Notes: generated by a model from the letters alone, not told the origin. Positions 42,205 through 52,149 are shown, counted from the stretch's first letter. The stretch is 61,736 bases of DNA from Bacteroidota bacterium (GCA_023251435.1 JAHEYU010000034.1:1747-63482); one strand, 5' to 3'. Made by a program: numbers and translations.

Positions 42205-44868
42205 ATGTGGTTTACCAAATCAAACGAAGAAGTTCTGAATGAACTAGATGTCGATTTATTGCAGGGGCTTTCTGAAGAAGAAGCAAAAATCAGGCTGGAG
42301 AAATATGGCCTGAATAAACTCCTTGCGAAAAAGAAGAAAAACATTCTCCAACTGTTTGTTGCCCAACTTCAGGAATGGCTGATCTATATTTTGTTTGCGG
42401 CTGTTGTAATTACCCTGTTCATGGGCGAGTACATCGATTCTGTAATCATTTTGCTCGTTATAATTGTAAATGCCGTACTGGGCGTTGTTCAGGAAGTGAA
42501 AGCCGGAAAGGCCATTGAGGCGCTTCAGAAAATGTCGTTTCCTAAGGCGCTTGTCCGCAGAAACGGCGAAGTAAAAGAGGTTGATTCTGAAAAAATTGTA
42601 CCCGGAGATATTATAATCCTCGATGCCGGACGGTTCATTGCTGCCGATATTCGTTTAATCGAATCGGCCAATCTGCAAATAGAAGAATCGGCGCTGACCG
42701 GCGAATCCGTGCCTTCAGAAAAAGACGCATCGCTGCTGCACCCCGATCCGAAAACTCCTTTGGGCGATCGCGCAAATACTGCATTTATGTCGACCATGGT
42801 TACCAACGGAAGAGGCATTGGAGTGGTGGTTGAAACCGGTATGAATACCGAAGTTGGCAAAATCGCGAACATCATCAATACTGAAGAAAAGTCGAAAACA
42901 CCTTTGGAAATCCGTCTCGACCAATTGGGGAAAACACTTGGAAAGATTGCCATCGGAATCTGTGTTTTCATTTTCCTGATTGCTTTAATCCAGGGCCGCG
43001 AGTTGGTAGAAATGTTCCTGATGTCGGTTTCGCTGGCTGTAGCTGCTATTCCTGAAGGACTTGCTGCGATCGTGGCGGTAGTTCTTTCGATCGGCGTAAC
43101 CAGTATGTCGAAGAAAAATGCCATCATCAAAAAGTTACCGGCTGTTGAAACACTCGGATCTGTAAACATTATTTGTTCCGATAAAACCGGAACATTGACG
43201 CAGAACAAAATGACTGTTCTGCGTTATTTCAATCTGGAGGGCGAAATAGCTGTTGAGCGCGGGAAAGAAAATGCTGCCACAGAAGATGTCAAACTGCTTT
43301 CAAAAGCGATGGTGCTTAGCTCCGACGCAACTTATGAGAACGGAACCGGAACAGGCGACCCAACAGAAATTGCCTTGCTGCTTTTAGGCGACGATCTGGG
43401 AATTGACCGCAAAGCAGTAAATGCCGAAAACAAACGGGTGGATGAGTATTCATTCGATTCCGACCGCAAGTTAATGTCAACCCTCAACGAAAACGGGGGA
43501 AAGTTTACGGTTTACACAAAAGGTGCCATCGGTAACTTAATTAAAATTTCAACGCATGTTTTGCTGAATGGGGAAATTGTTCCCATTACCGATGAGCACA
43601 AATTAAAATACCACGACGCTACCGATGCCATGTCGAACAATGCGCTTCGTACGTTGGGCGTAGCATTTAAAGAGGTAGATTCAGCCATTCCGGCTTCGGA
43701 AATGGAAAAAAATCTGGTATTTGCCGGACTTGTAGGAATGATCGACCCTCCCCGATCGGAAGTAAAGGAATCTATTCTGAAAGCAAAAATGGCCGGAATC
43801 ACCACCATCATGATTACCGGCGACCACAAGAACACCGCGTTCGCCATTGCAAAAGAACTTGGAATTGCTGAAAACATTGATCAGGCAATTACAGGTCAGG
43901 ACATTGAGGATTTCCCGGAAGCAGAATTTATTGAAAAATCTGTCGGATTTCGTGTATTTGCACGTGTATCGCCCGAGCACAAAGTACGCATTGTACATGC
44001 CCTGAAATCTCATGGAAACATTGTATCCATGACGGGCGACGGGGTGAACGATGCGCCTTCGCTGAATGCCGCCGATATTGGTGTTGCCATGGGAATTACT
44101 GGTACCGATGTTGCCAAAGGCGCGTCGGATATGATTCTGACCGATGATAACTTTGCCACCATTGTTTCGGCGATTGAACATGGCCGGAACATCTACAACA
44201 ACATTAAAAAGTCGGTCATCTTTTTGCTTACCTGTAACCTCGGTGAAGTAATTACCATGTTTGCCGCAATTCTGATTGGCTGGGAAGCGCCGCTCATTGC
44301 GACTCAACTTCTTTGGATTAACCTGATTACCGATTCGTTTCCGGCGGTTGCATTGGGCATGGATCCGGGAAGTCCGGATGTGATGAAAGAAAAGCCCCGC
44401 GATGCAAAAGAGAGTTTCTTTGCCAATGGTGCCGGATTGCATGTGATCCTTGGTGGCGTTCTGATTGGAATATTAACTATTCTGGCTTTCTGGTTCGGAT
44501 ATTACGAACACGGATACAGCCCATTCGACCATACCGTTCCGCTAGAAACAGTGGAATATGCACGTACAATGGCTTTTATGGTTCTGGTGATGTGCCAGTT
44601 ATTTTATTCGTTAGCAGTCAGGAACAGTTCAAAATCAATTTTCCAAATTGGCATTTTCTCCAATAAATATCTCGTAGGAGCTATTCTTCTGGGTATATTT
44701 CTTCAATTATTCGTTATAGAGATTCCTGTCATGCAGCGCGCTTTCCATTTGCAGATGCTCGATTTGGGTGGCTGGCTAATTGCCATTTCTCTTGGGTTGG
44801 TTCCTCTGTTCTTCAATGAGATCTTCAAAATATTTATCAGGGCACGTATAAAGAAAAATGGACAGTAA
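42205..44868 (+). CDS. Cation-transporting P-type ATPase (type IIA-like)
   Basis: This 887-residue pump has the P-type core. The actuator motif is TGESVPSEKDA (about 175), the M4 motif is AIPEGLAAIVAVVLSIG (about 285), and the phosphorylated Asp sits in CSDKTGTLTQNKMT (about 326). MITGDHKNTAFAIAKELG is near 538 and MTGDGVNDAPSLNAADIGVAMG near 610. LLWINLITDSFPAVALGMDPG is near 708. The PEG(L)-type M4 and length fit Ca2+/Mn2+-transporting or related pumps; the ion is not certain. I start at ATG 42205 (MWFTKSNEEVLNEL), which aligns with the usual family N-terminus. Confidence 0.93.
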   Translation: MWFTKSNEEVLNELDVDLLQGLSEEEAKIRLEKYGLNKLLAKKKKNILQLFVAQLQEWLIYILFAAVVITLFMGEYIDSVIILLVIIVNAVLGVVQEVKAGKAIEALQKMSFPKALVRRNGEVKEVDSEKIVPGDIIILDAGRFIAADIRLIESANLQIEESALTGESVPSEKDASLLHPDPKTPLGDRANTAFMSTMVTNGRGIGVVVETGMNTEVGKIANIINTEEKSKTPLEIRLDQLGKTLGKIAIGICVFIFLIALIQGRELVEMFLMSVSLAVAAIPEGLAAIVAVVLSIGVTSMSKKNAIIKKLPAVETLGSVNIICSDKTGTLTQNKMTVLRYFNLEGEIAVERGKENAATEDVKLLSKAMVLSSDATYENGTGTGDPTEIALLLLGDDLGIDRKAVNAENKRVDEYSFDSDRKLMSTLNENGGKFTVYTKGAIGNLIKISTHVLLNGEIVPITDEHKLKYHDATDAMSNNALRTLGVAFKEVDSAIPASEMEKNLVFAGLVGMIDPPRSEVKESILKAKMAGITTIMITGDHKNTAFAIAKELGIAENIDQAITGQDIEDFPEAEFIEKSVGFRVFARVSPEHKVRIVHALKSHGNIVSMTGDGVNDAPSLNAADIGVAMGITGTDVAKGASDMILTDDNFATIVSAIEHGRNIYNNIKKSVIFLLTCNLGEVITMFAAILIGWEAPLIATQLLWINLITDSFPAVALGMDPGSPDVMKEKPRDAKESFFANGAGLHVILGGVLIGILTILAFWFGYYEHGYSPFDHTVPLETVEYARTMAFMVLVMCQLFYSLAVRNSSKSIFQIGIFSNKYLVGAILLGIFLQLFVIEIPVMQRAFHLQMLDLGGWLIAISLGLVPLFFNEIFKIFIRARIKKNGQ

Positions 44869-44878
44869 GCTCTCCTGA

Positions 44879-44945
44879 ATGTGTGAATGATGTAACTTAT
44901 TCACAGAATAGTATAATTACTTAAAGGGGCTTGTCTCCTACTTTT
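44879..44945 (+). promoter_or_regulatory. Motif A operator/promoter, site 10 (M1 peptidase unit)
   Basis: ATGTGTGAATGATGTAA with boxes TGTAA (44891-44895) and TATAA (44912-44916), 21 bp apart, then CTACTTTT with the box at 44942-44945, 25 bases after the second. It starts only 11 bases after the ATPase stop. Confidence 0.72.
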
Positions 44946-44975
44946 AATCATATCAATTAATTAAAAATTCATAAG

Positions 44976-45293
44976 ATGAAAAAGACTTTCTATTTTGCTA
45001 TTCTGATGATTTTCACATTGAGTACTACGACTGCCTTTGCAGGTAAAAATGACCTGAAACAGACAACTACGGCCGCAACCGAAAATAAGTTATCAGCAGA
45101 AGAATTAAACCGCATGACAAAGCGTGTCGAGGAAATACGCAACCTTGACAAATCAGAAATGACAGTTTCGGAAAAGCGTGAGTTGAGAAAAGAAAGCAAA
45201 GGAATTAAAGAAAATGTAAACAAAGGTGGCGAAATCATTTATATCAGTGGTGGAACCATTTTGCTGATTATTCTTATTATCCTTTTAATCTGA
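44976..45293 (+). CDS. Small exported protein with C-terminal membrane helix
   Basis: The 105-residue product has a signal peptide (KKTFYFAILMIFTLSTTTAFA). A charged helix follows (AEELNRMTKRVEEIRNLDKS then VSEKRELRKESKGIKEN) and then a C-terminal hydrophobic helix (GGTILLIILIILLI). This layout, a charged coil tethered by a C-terminal helix, is common in small Bacteroidota proteins of unknown function. First gene after motif A site 10; the M1 peptidase gene starts 5 bases after its stop, so the two are translationally close. Confidence 0.7.
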   Translation: MKKTFYFAILMIFTLSTTTAFAGKNDLKQTTTAATENKLSAEELNRMTKRVEEIRNLDKSEMTVSEKRELRKESKGIKENVNKGGEIIYISGGTILLIILIILLI

Positions 45294-45298
45294 GTAAT

Positions 45299-48298
45299 TT
45301 GAGTAAATATTACCGCATTCATATTTTCAGGCAGCTACTTTTTAGCTGTCTGATTATTATTTTGCCTTTTTCTGAAGTTAAATCACAGGAGTATTTTCAG
45401 CAGGAAGTAAATTTTACAATTCAGGTTTCATTAAACGATCAGCAACATGAATTAAATGCCTTCGAAACAGTCGAATATATCAATAATTCTCCCGACACCC
45501 TGCACTATTTATTCTTCCACCTTTGGCCAAATGCCTATACAGATAATAACACTGAATTAGCCAAACAGCTATTCAAATTAAAAGGAAAACAAAAGCTGTT
45601 TCGTGATCCGGAGTTGAATGGAAATATTGATTCACTGAACTTCGAAATTGACGGACACCCAGTTGAATGGAACTTATTACCGGATCAATCCGACATCTGC
45701 CGTATTATTCCAAATGTATCGCTCAAGCCTGGCGACACCATAAATATCACCACACCTTTTCGTATTAAAATCCCCAAAGGAGTCTCGTCAAGATTAGGCC
45801 ATATTGGCGAATCGTATCAAATTTCGCAGTGGTATCCCAAACCGGCTGTTTACGACGAAAGGGGCTGGCATCCAATGTCAAATTACGATCAGGGAGAATT
45901 CTATTCCGAATTTGGTAATTTTGACGTAAGTATAACTTTACCTGAAAACTACATTGTCGGGTCAACAGGTATTCTGCAAAATACAATTGAAGCCCGAATG
46001 CTCGACCAGCTTGCTGCCGACACTACCTGGATGTCAGATTTAGCCACCAAAACTGCCGATTTTCCTCCTTCATCGCCACGGATGAAAACGCTCCGATACA
46101 TCGAAAGTAATATTCACGATTTTGCATGGTTTGCCGATAAGCGCTTCCATGTGCTGAAGGGGAAAGTAAAATTACCCGAATCGGGCAGAGAAGTTACCAC
46201 CTGGGCCATGTTTACCAGTTTACAGGCCGATCTCTGGAAAAATGCCATACCCAATATGAACAGCGCCATCTGGCATTTTTCGAAATGGAATGGCGATTAT
46301 CCGTACCAAAGTTTTTCGGCCGTGCAAAGCGCTTTAAGTGCCGGCGATGGAATGGAATATCCCGGAATTACAGTTATCGGAATGGCAAAAAATGCCTATG
46401 CACTCGATGAGGTAATTGCACACGAAATTGGCCATAGTTGGTTTTACAGTGCACTGGGATCAGACGAAAGAAGATATCCATTTATGGACGAAGGAATTAC
46501 AAGCATGAATGAGGTACGTTATATGCAGCAAAGATTTCCTCTGAAAAAGCTTTGGGAAGTAAGTGTACCTTACCGCAAACTGGCCAGATTTTTTCACATT
46601 GAGCACATGCCGGTTAAGCTCATGCAGGAACTCGAATGGCTTGCCCAGGCCCGCGCAAACCAGGAACAACCAATTAATCTGGCATCTTCAGACTACTCTG
46701 CATTGAACTATTATCTGGTTATTTATAACAAATCAGGAATAGCTTTTAACTATCTGCGGGCTTATCTTGGTGACTCACTTTTTGATTCAACCATGCACGA
46801 TTACTTTTCTAAATGGAAATTCAGGCATCCGCAACCCGACGATCTTCGCAAGGTATTTGAAACTAATTCGGGCAAAGATTTAAGCTGGTTTTTTGACGAC
46901 TTGATTGGAACTACCAAACGGATGGACTATGAAATGGTGCGCTTTGAAGATAACCGCTTACTCGTTAAGAATAAAGGTGAGCTGAAATCGCCATTAATAA
47001 TCGCCGGAATGAAAGGTGATTCAATCTGTTACAAAAAATGGATTGAAGGATTTGACGGGCAGCAATGGATTGATATTCAACCCGGCAATTATTCTGAACT
47101 AAAAATCGATCCGGAACATGTAACACCTGAATTATTCAGGCTTAATAACAACATCCGGACAACAGGAATATTCGCAAAAGCAGACCCGATCAAGGGCCAG
47201 TTGTATTTTACGCTTGAAGATCCGGAGAAAAGATATTTCAACTATTTCACCGCGTTTAACTGGACCCGTGAAAACGGTTTTATGCTTGGAATGGCTTTCC
47301 ACAGTGGATTTCTCGTGCCCAAGCCGTTCGAATACTTTGTCATGCCTTTCTATTCTTTCCGTAATTCCGGCCTGGCCGGATTTGGGAGAATAGCCTATAA
47401 CATCACGCCTTACGGGAATTTAATCAGGAAAGCAACCATTTCGCTTGAAGGCACACAATTTGGTGCTCCCGGAAATCAAAATTACCAGAAAATAAAGGCA
47501 GGTCTATACTTGTACTTCCGGAATGACAAGATGAATAATTCAATATCACAACAGGTATTTGGATACTTTACCGAGGCAACCAACCTCTTTCAGATTCAGC
47601 TTCAGGAAAAAGCAAAAATGAGTTCTTTTATGCAGTTCGGTTACCTGCTTGAAAAGACCAGTGCTATCAATCCTTTTAACGTGCTGGTTTCTTCAGAATC
47701 GGGTTATTCATTTCTGAAAACATCGGTAGAACTTAATTACCGTGTAAGTTATTACGGAAAGAAAAGAGGTCTGGATATCCGCCTGTTTGCCGGAACCATG
47801 CTGAAAAATAATCCGGATATTCCATTTTATGCACTTTCGGCAGGAGGCCGGGGCGGACAGGAGCAATATCTTTTCCAGGGCACGTTTCCTGATCGGTTTA
47901 GTGCTTTTCCAACAACACTTTGGTCGAGACAAATGACTTTATCTGAAGGCGGACTGGTATCGCCCGTTAACAACCTGCTTGGTTATAGCCAATGGCTCAT
48001 TTCTTTATCATTCACAAGCAATTTGCCCGGAAAAATGAATCGGTTACCAGTAAAACCCTTTGTCAACATGCTGCTGAATGACCACGGAAATACAACCGCA
48101 TATAAATCGCCATTCTTTTACGAAGCAGGCCTGAAAGCCGGATTATGGAATTTTCTTGAAATTTATATTCCGTTGGTTGTTTCAGGAAACATTGAACACA
48201 TTACCGGTCCGTTCAAAGACAGGATAAGGCTGACATTTAACCTCGATTCGTTTAATCAGGTAAAGCTGAATTCAGGAATAGGTTTTGAAATCAGGTGA
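45299..48298 (+). CDS. M1-family metallopeptidase with C-terminal barrel-like domain
   Basis: The 999-residue protein starts at TTG 45299 with a signal peptide (LLFSCLIIILPFSEVKSQ). Residues about 30-560 are an M1 aminopeptidase: GDGMEYPGITVIG (the GxMEN-type substrate motif) and zinc site AHEIGHSWFYSALGSDE (HExxH about 375-379) with the third ligand in MDEGITSMNE (about 398). The last 350 residues or so are rich in alternating hydrophobic strands with aromatic girdle-like patterns and end GIGFEIR, as in outer-membrane barrels. If so, the peptidase would sit at the outer membrane. No ATG start is nearby; TTG is inferred. Confidence 0.85.
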   Translation: MSKYYRIHIFRQLLFSCLIIILPFSEVKSQEYFQQEVNFTIQVSLNDQQHELNAFETVEYINNSPDTLHYLFFHLWPNAYTDNNTELAKQLFKLKGKQKLFRDPELNGNIDSLNFEIDGHPVEWNLLPDQSDICRIIPNVSLKPGDTINITTPFRIKIPKGVSSRLGHIGESYQISQWYPKPAVYDERGWHPMSNYDQGEFYSEFGNFDVSITLPENYIVGSTGILQNTIEARMLDQLAADTTWMSDLATKTADFPPSSPRMKTLRYIESNIHDFAWFADKRFHVLKGKVKLPESGREVTTWAMFTSLQADLWKNAIPNMNSAIWHFSKWNGDYPYQSFSAVQSALSAGDGMEYPGITVIGMAKNAYALDEVIAHEIGHSWFYSALGSDERRYPFMDEGITSMNEVRYMQQRFPLKKLWEVSVPYRKLARFFHIEHMPVKLMQELEWLAQARANQEQPINLASSDYSALNYYLVIYNKSGIAFNYLRAYLGDSLFDSTMHDYFSKWKFRHPQPDDLRKVFETNSGKDLSWFFDDLIGTTKRMDYEMVRFEDNRLLVKNKGELKSPLIIAGMKGDSICYKKWIEGFDGQQWIDIQPGNYSELKIDPEHVTPELFRLNNNIRTTGIFAKADPIKGQLYFTLEDPEKRYFNYFTAFNWTRENGFMLGMAFHSGFLVPKPFEYFVMPFYSFRNSGLAGFGRIAYNITPYGNLIRKATISLEGTQFGAPGNQNYQKIKAGLYLYFRNDKMNNSISQQVFGYFTEATNLFQIQLQEKAKMSSFMQFGYLLEKTSAINPFNVLVSSESGYSFLKTSVELNYRVSYYGKKRGLDIRLFAGTMLKNNPDIPFYALSAGGRGGQEQYLFQGTFPDRFSAFPTTLWSRQMTLSEGGLVSPVNNLLGYSQWLISLSFTSNLPGKMNRLPVKPFVNMLLNDHGNTTAYKSPFFYEAGLKAGLWNFLEIYIPLVVSGNIEHITGPFKDRIRLTFNLDSFNQVKLNSGIGFEIR

Positions 48299-48316
48299 TT
48301 ATAGCTGTTATTGTGA

Positions 48317-48384
48317 ATGTGGGAATCTTGTAACTCTTTTCAATTCTTGTGTAACACATCCCGGTCGTTAAGTACCCACCTTTG
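48317..48384 (+). promoter_or_regulatory. Motif A operator/promoter, site 11 (CHRD lipoprotein)
   Basis: ATGTGGGAATCTTGTAA with boxes at 48329-48333 and 48350-48354 (21 bp), then CACCTTTG with TTTG at 48381-48384, 26 bases after the second box. Confidence 0.75.
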
Positions 48385-48446
48385 CTATGTGAAAACATTT
48401 TCACATCTGTTCCGCCAGAAGCGGAGAAATACCAATACCTGAAAAA

Positions 48447-49247
48447 ATGTTCAAATTAAGAAAAGGAATAATTCTGCTAACAATGATTACAGCGGTAATT
48501 TTTATGGCTGGTGGATGCGATAAAGATGATGCTCCAAACCGAAGTAAATCTTACGATCTTGCTGTAAAAGACGTTCTCGGTGTATCCGGAAAAGTTACTT
48601 TCACCGAAACCAGCACTACTTCAACAACCATAGATATTGTGCTTACCAATGCCCCATCTGGAACTCATCCGGCAAACCTGTATATGTATTCAACCGTCGA
48701 AGACGGCACAGTTGCAAAAACGCTTAACCAGGTTGATGCAACCGGAAAAAGTTCTACAGTTGTAAATATGAGCTTCAGTCAGCTGATTACATACGATGGA
48801 AGTATCCGAGTTCTTAAAAGCAGCAGCGAACCCACTGTAATTCTTGCACAAGGCGAGATTGGTGGCAATGTAATAACCACTACCAATAAATCATATAACC
48901 TAAGTACGATAGGTGTTTTTGGCGTATCGGGAACTGCACTGTTCGAAAAAAGAGAGAATGGAAATACACTGGTTACAATTTCGCTTACTGGTACTATTCC
49001 GGGCGAATCATACCCCGCCACCATCAACCTTGGCTCAATTGCTTCTGTTGACGACGGAACAATCAGAAAAACGCTTGTGAATGTTGACGGAACCACCGGA
49101 AAAAGTTATACCAACATACGGAAACTTGACAGCGGAACAGACATTACTTATGAAAATTGGCTGGTATATGTTGGTTATATCAACATTTATCAAACATCGA
49201 TACTTACCGCGAACATTATAAGTCATGGTAATATTGGAACCAATTAG
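48447..49247 (+). CDS. Lipoprotein with two CHRD-like domains
   Basis: The 266-residue lipoprotein has a signal with lipobox MAGGC (Cys24). Two related halves follow, each of about 110 residues. Both share SYDLAVKDVLGVSGKVTF/SYNLSTIGVFGVSGTALF, the segment with G(T/E)(H/S)(P)A (GTHPANLYM and GESYPATIN), EDGTVAKTLNQVD/DDGTIRKTLVNVD, and a closing GEIG/GNIG. The 'G..HPA.(I/L)' plus '(L)..V.G' order is that of CHRD domains, which are beta-sandwich folds in secreted proteins. Function unknown. Single-gene unit behind motif A site 11; about 290 bases follow before cbpA, containing motif B site 6. Confidence 0.72.
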   Translation: MFKLRKGIILLTMITAVIFMAGGCDKDDAPNRSKSYDLAVKDVLGVSGKVTFTETSTTSTTIDIVLTNAPSGTHPANLYMYSTVEDGTVAKTLNQVDATGKSSTVVNMSFSQLITYDGSIRVLKSSSEPTVILAQGEIGGNVITTTNKSYNLSTIGVFGVSGTALFEKRENGNTLVTISLTGTIPGESYPATINLGSIASVDDGTIRKTLVNVDGTTGKSYTNIRKLDSGTDITYENWLVYVGYINIYQTSILTANIISHGNIGTN

Positions 49248-49361
49248 AATTCTGTAATTTATTTTTCAGAATTCTATAATTATGGCACCCGCAAGTTTCC
49301 CCCTCGAAATTTGTGGGTGTTAATTTATCATTTTTCGTCAAAAACCTGATGATAGAATAAT

Positions 49362-49500
49362 ATGATTGTCTGTTTACACGCCCATATTGCATCAGTCAGT
49401 TGTTCATTTATAGTCATTCGGTTGTCCTTTCCTGGCCACTTAATGACCACTAATGACTAGTAAATGACTTTTATGACATTGGAAAATATTACGGATATCC
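49362..49500 (+). promoter_or_regulatory. Motif B phased array, site 6 (cbpA-cbpM operon)
   Basis: GTCA at 49395 and 49413 with TTCA near 49403 and GTCC near 49423; TGGC at 49433; TGAC at 49444, 49454, 49465 and 49473. The flanks TGATTGTCTGTTT and GGATATCC match sites 2 and 5. It ends about 60 bases before ATG 49536. Confidence 0.75.
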
Positions 49501-49535
49501 TTTTAAAATAAAATATCACCATAATTCACTAAAAA

Positions 49536-50423
49536 ATGGATTTCATAGACTATTACAAAGTTCTGGGGATCGACAAAACGGCCACCTCAAAAGACATTAA
49601 AAATGCTTACCGGAAAATGGCCAGAAAGTTTCATCCCGATTTGAATCCGAACGACAAGGATGCGAAAAAGAATTTTCAGCATATTAATGAAGCCAACGAA
49701 GTTTTGAGCGATCCTGAAAAAAGGAAGAAATACGATCAATACGGAAAAGATTGGCAACATGCTGACGAATATGAAAAACAAAAGCAATATCAGCAACAAT
49801 CATCCGGTTCGAGGGGAACGAGAAACTCTGGACAGCAATCAGGAGGAGATTTTTCTGATTTTTTCGAATCCATGTTTGGTGGTTCAGGATTTGGCAACAG
49901 CGGCAGGCAGGTAAAATACAGGGGCGAAGATTATACTTCTGAAATCCATCTCAACCTCACCGATGCTTATAAAACCCACCAGCAAACCATCAACGTAAAC
50001 GGGCAGAAAATCAGGATAACAATACCTGCTGGGATTGAAAACGGGCAGACAATTAAAATTTCAGGACATGGCGGCCCCGGTGTAAATGGCGGGCCAAATG
50101 GCGATTTGTACATTGCCTTTGCAATTGCCAATCATCCGGTATTTAAGCGACTTGGAAACAATCTTTACGCAACAGTTGAATTGGATTTATACACTGCAGT
50201 TTTGGGTGGCGAAGTTCTATTAAATACCCTCGACGGACAAGTGAAATTGAAGGTAAAACCGGAAACGCAAAACGGGAGTAAAGTGAAGTTGAAAGGCAAG
50301 GGATTTCCGGTTTATAAAAATGACGGGCAGTCCGGAGATTTACTGGTGACCTGGGATATTAAAATTCCAACCAATTTAACCGATAAGCAAAAAGAATTAT
50401 TTACCGAAATATCTAAATCGTAA
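49536..50423 (+). CDS. cbpA: CbpA-type J-domain co-chaperone
   Basis: The 295-residue protein has an N-terminal J-domain (DYYKVLGIDKTATSKDIKNA.R, with the HPD motif at about 33-35). A glycine/serine/glutamine-rich linker (about 85-120) and a DnaJ C-terminal substrate-binding region (about 130-285; GIENGQTIKISGHG, GDLYIAFAIANHPVFKR) follow. It lacks the zinc-finger of DnaJ, which identifies a CbpA-type co-chaperone for DnaK. A CbpM gene follows three bases after its stop, the classic cbpAM pair, and a motif B array precedes it. Length is normal. Confidence 0.93.
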   Translation: MDFIDYYKVLGIDKTATSKDIKNAYRKMARKFHPDLNPNDKDAKKNFQHINEANEVLSDPEKRKKYDQYGKDWQHADEYEKQKQYQQQSSGSRGTRNSGQQSGGDFSDFFESMFGGSGFGNSGRQVKYRGEDYTSEIHLNLTDAYKTHQQTINVNGQKIRITIPAGIENGQTIKISGHGGPGVNGGPNGDLYIAFAIANHPVFKRLGNNLYATVELDLYTAVLGGEVLLNTLDGQVKLKVKPETQNGSKVKLKGKGFPVYKNDGQSGDLLVTWDIKIPTNLTDKQKELFTEISKS

Positions 50424-50426
50424 GCC

Positions 50427-50720
50427 ATGCAAACCGAATATTTAATAGCTGTCGATAAATTTTGTGCATTTCATAACATCGAAATTTCATTTATCCGCTC
50501 ACTTCAACAAAATGGATTGATCGAAATTACTACCATCGAAGAATCTAATTTCATTGATGCAGAACAACTTCAGCAACTAGAGAGGATTGTTCGATTTTAT
50601 TACGAATTGGATATTAACCTCGAAGGAATTGAAACCATTACTCACCTTTTGCAACGGTTAAGTATGGTGCAAGAGGAGAATAAAGCACTCCGAAACCGGC
50701 TTCGGCTCTATGAAAAATAG
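50427..50720 (+). CDS. cbpM: CbpM chaperone modulator
   Basis: The 97-residue partner gene follows cbpA by three bases, as in the conserved cbpAM operon. NIEISFIRSLQQNGLIEITTI then EQLQQLERIVRFYYELDINLEGIE match CbpM/MerR-like HTH modulators that bind the J-domain of CbpA and block its co-chaperone activity. It is paralogous to the orphan gene at 34159-34458. Motif A site 12 starts about 30 bases after its stop, marking the end of the unit. Confidence 0.9.
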   Translation: MQTEYLIAVDKFCAFHNIEISFIRSLQQNGLIEITTIEESNFIDAEQLQQLERIVRFYYELDINLEGIETITHLLQRLSMVQEENKALRNRLRLYEK

Positions 50721-50751
50721 GATGACGAACTTTCGTTTATATTTAATTGGA

Positions 50752-50817
50752 ACTGTGAATAATGTAACTCTTTGCACAAATTGTGTAACACATTAAGCCA
50801 ATTTAAAAACATCTTTA
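50752..50817 (+). promoter_or_regulatory. Motif A operator/promoter, site 12 (L,D-transpeptidase gene)
   Basis: CTGTGAATAATGTAA with boxes at 50763-50767 and 50784-50788 (21 bp), then ACATCTTTA with TTTA at 50814-50817, 25 bases after the second box. Confidence 0.76.
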
Positions 50818-50850
50818 CTGATTAAATAAAACTGGTTAAAATTTCTTTTT

Positions 50851-52149
50851 ATGTATCATTTCACTACAAAAACGGGCTTTTCAGTCTCAAAAAAAATTCT
50901 CTTTATTATCCTGTCGGGTTGCTTTTTTGCCATTAGTTGCGTGCCGAAAACTACTCCGATGAAAATTGTGTCGGAAGATGCTCTGGTCCAGGATTTTTAT
51001 GCCTTCAACAGCAACAATCAGTTATGGTTTTCATCGAAAAAAAGCATCATAAAGGCCAACGAATGGTTGGATGCAATTGATTCGTCAAATAAATACGGGT
51101 TTATTTCTGATAAAATTAAAACCGAACAGATTCGTGTTGCCTTATCCGAAAAAAATAAGACAGACATTGTAATAAAGGAAGCTGCAGATCAACAGTTAAC
51201 AGGTTTGGTACTGAATTTCATAAAATCGATTCAGGAAGGTATTGTTAAGTTTGATTACGATGAGGTTAGCGCTCCAAGAGATTCAGTTTACGTTTCACAA
51301 TTGCTGGATTCAGACAACAGCGAATCCGTTTCAGATATGATTGCCCGCCTCGAATGTAAAGATCCTGATTATGTGGTCTATAAACAATTCCTGAATGATT
51401 CAATCACTCCGAATGATACATTGAAGTATAAAACAATACTTCTGGCGATGAATTACCGGAAATATCTTTCTCTCAACGGTCAATCGGAATATATTGTTGC
51501 AAACATTCCTGCAACTGAAGTTGAATATTACCTGAAAGGCAAATCCGCATTATTAATGCGCTCGGTGGCCGGAAAGAAGAAAAACCCCACTCCCACTATT
51601 GCTTCATACATTACAGATATTGTGACTTTTCCTTTCTGGAACGTACCTTTTTCAATCGCATCAAAAGAAATGCTGCCAAAAGTACAAAAGGACGAGTCGT
51701 ACCTCGAACGGAATAATCTTGAGGTAGTCGATGCAAAAGGCAATGTTGTTGACGACTACGATTTAAACTGGGGCAAGTACACTGAAAAAACCTTTCCTTA
51801 TTTTTTCCGCGAATCAACCGGGCCAAATAATTCACTGGGTATTTTAAAGTTCAACCTAAAAAATCCTTTCAGCATATTCCTGCACGATACCAACTCAAAG
51901 AAAGGTTTCGCAAAAGATTCACGGTTTTTAAGTCACGGTTGTATCCGTTTGGAAAAACCAGTTGAACTTGCTGATTTACTTACCGAGGGTAAGATTGATA
52001 CCACTTTGTTAAAAACCGGCGTAAAAGATACAGAATCAAAAATAATAAAGCTGGAGAAAAAAGTGCCTGTATTTATTACCTATTTGCCGGTAAAGATTGA
52101 GGCCGGTAAAGTAGTTTTTCTGAAAGACGTTTACGGACTAATTAAGTAA
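50851..52149 (+). CDS. L,D-transpeptidase family protein (YcbB/LdtD-like)
   Basis: This periplasmic lipoprotein cross-links peptidoglycan through a cysteine. The 432-residue sequence has a signal with lipobox FAISC (about 34). A helical region follows (about 60-220), then a YkuD catalytic domain with SIFLHDTNSKKGFAKDSRFL and the catalytic SHGCIRLEKP (Cys about 363). The helical insert and DLNWGKYTEKTFPYFFRESTG match the YcbB/LdtD type. Its stop codon overlaps the 3' end of the minus-strand L,D-transpeptidase-like gene by 12 bases. Preceded by motif A site 12. Confidence 0.88.
   Translation: MYHFTTKTGFSVSKKILFIILSGCFFAISCVPKTTPMKIVSEDALVQDFYAFNSNNQLWFSSKKSIIKANEWLDAIDSSNKYGFISDKIKTEQIRVALSEKNKTDIVIKEAADQQLTGLVLNFIKSIQEGIVKFDYDEVSAPRDSVYVSQLLDSDNSESVSDMIARLECKDPDYVVYKQFLNDSITPNDTLKYKTILLAMNYRKYLSLNGQSEYIVANIPATEVEYYLKGKSALLMRSVAGKKKNPTPTIASYITDIVTFPFWNVPFSIASKEMLPKVQKDESYLERNNLEVVDAKGNVVDDYDLNWGKYTEKTFPYFFRESTGPNNSLGILKFNLKNPFSIFLHDTNSKKGFAKDSRFLSHGCIRLEKPVELADLLTEGKIDTTLLKTGVKDTESKIIKLEKKVPVFITYLPVKIEAGKVVFLKDVYGLIK

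Noticed and set aside
43681-44442. A 253-codon open frame on the minus strand
   Set aside because: It is antisense to the conserved P-domain and membrane part of the P-type ATPase and has no recognisable family.
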